DNA of 64,000 nucleotides from UBA9655 sp964597045 (GTDB lineage: Bacteria; Pseudomonadota; Alphaproteobacteria; UBA9655), in contig CAZQWE010000004.1 of assembly GCA_964597045.1 (NCBI GenBank), positions 195,122 through 259,121 on the forward strand, given 5' to 3'. Both the position numbers and the translations under genes were made by a program. Position 1 is the first letter of the stretch. Each line of letters starts with the position of its first letter. The notes below the pieces were generated by a model. The model saw only the letters and a program-made list of their open reading frames with translations, was not told the DNA's origin and did no database searches. Shown here in pieces: positions 63,955 to 64,000 of this stretch.

Positions 63955-64000
63955 AAGCTGGCGGGGACCTACTCTTCCGTGGCTTAAGCCAAAGTACCAT
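63955..64000 (-). rRNA. rrf: 5S ribosomal RNA, 3' end only
   Basis: Read on the minus strand, ATGGTAC, GGCTTAAGCC, then GAGTAGGTCCCCGCCAG matches the 3' third of 5S rRNA (helices IV/V and the start of helix I). The gene runs off the right edge. The exact 3' end, about 63955, is uncertain by a few bases. It indicates an rRNA operon just outside the window. Confidence 0.88.

Overview
The window is compact, low-GC, alphaproteobacterial chromosome. The gene orders plsY-dprA-topA-rnr, tsaE-amgK-murU, hflK-hflC-htrA, thrS-infC, DUF2066/pgsA-like/AI-2E/hda, and tlpA beside a tiny LptM-like lipoprotein are alphaproteobacterial. Overlaid on this are many Sec-exported proteins of eukaryote-like or unknown type: Sel1 repeats, F-box-like motifs, low-complexity proteins, and a secreted protein ending in a HicA-like domain. 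This mix fits a host-associated lineage such as the Holosporales (Odyssella/Paracaedibacter-like endosymbionts of protists). That placement is inference from gene content. No transposase, phage gene or CRISPR array was seen.

Layout. 1-1334 holds the N-terminal part of secA. 1471-12303 is mostly housekeeping: an epimerase, the plsY-dprA-topA-rnr operon, a BrnT/CopG-like toxin-antitoxin pair, an SDR, and the MurNAc-recycling/TsaE operon, followed by tRNA-Ala(GGC). 12451-17993 is an accessory locus on the minus strand. In transcription order it has a LuxR-type regulator, a 20-bp perfect palindrome, a secreted F-box-like repeat protein, and a secreted Sel1-repeat protein with a trypsin-like domain that lacks its catalytic His. 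18165-25412 carries frataxin, an ABC exporter, three tandem copies of a small alpha/beta-barrel protein, a FadL-like porin, rluC-zapE and an NDUFAF5-like methyltransferase whose SAM motif is eroded. 25450-36101 has a secreted V/E/P/Q-rich protein, mrp, hflKC-htrA, cpoB, and thrS-infC, where infC appears to start at ATA.

36158-44637 is the most unusual stretch. It has a glycosyltransferase and a hydrolase overlapping head to head, a secreted protein with a lysine-rich tract and a HicA-like C-terminus, tRNA-Ser(GCT), a small Cys-rich secreted protein, a secreted F-box protein and a cupin. The F-box and cupin genes are bracketed by a 238-bp direct repeat, whose left copy is a truncated copy of the secreted two-domain gene at 43736-44422. 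An unlisted 50-codon lipoprotein gene closes the stretch.

44697-61759 returns to metabolism and signalling: a TlpA-like thioredoxin, methylmalonyl-CoA mutase, polyphosphate kinase, HIT protein, peptide deformylase, a diguanylate cyclase, RlmB and RidA. It continues with a frameshifted second LuxR-type gene, a DUF2339 membrane protein, the DUF2066-to-hda operon and a SixA-like phosphatase. The right end has three secreted proteins, including a Rap1a/Tai-like immunity protein, next to the 3' end of a 5S rRNA gene on the minus strand. An rRNA operon therefore probably lies just beyond the window.

Functions were assigned by reading motifs without database searches. Family names are firm for the conserved genes. 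Functions of the secreted proteins are hypotheses.
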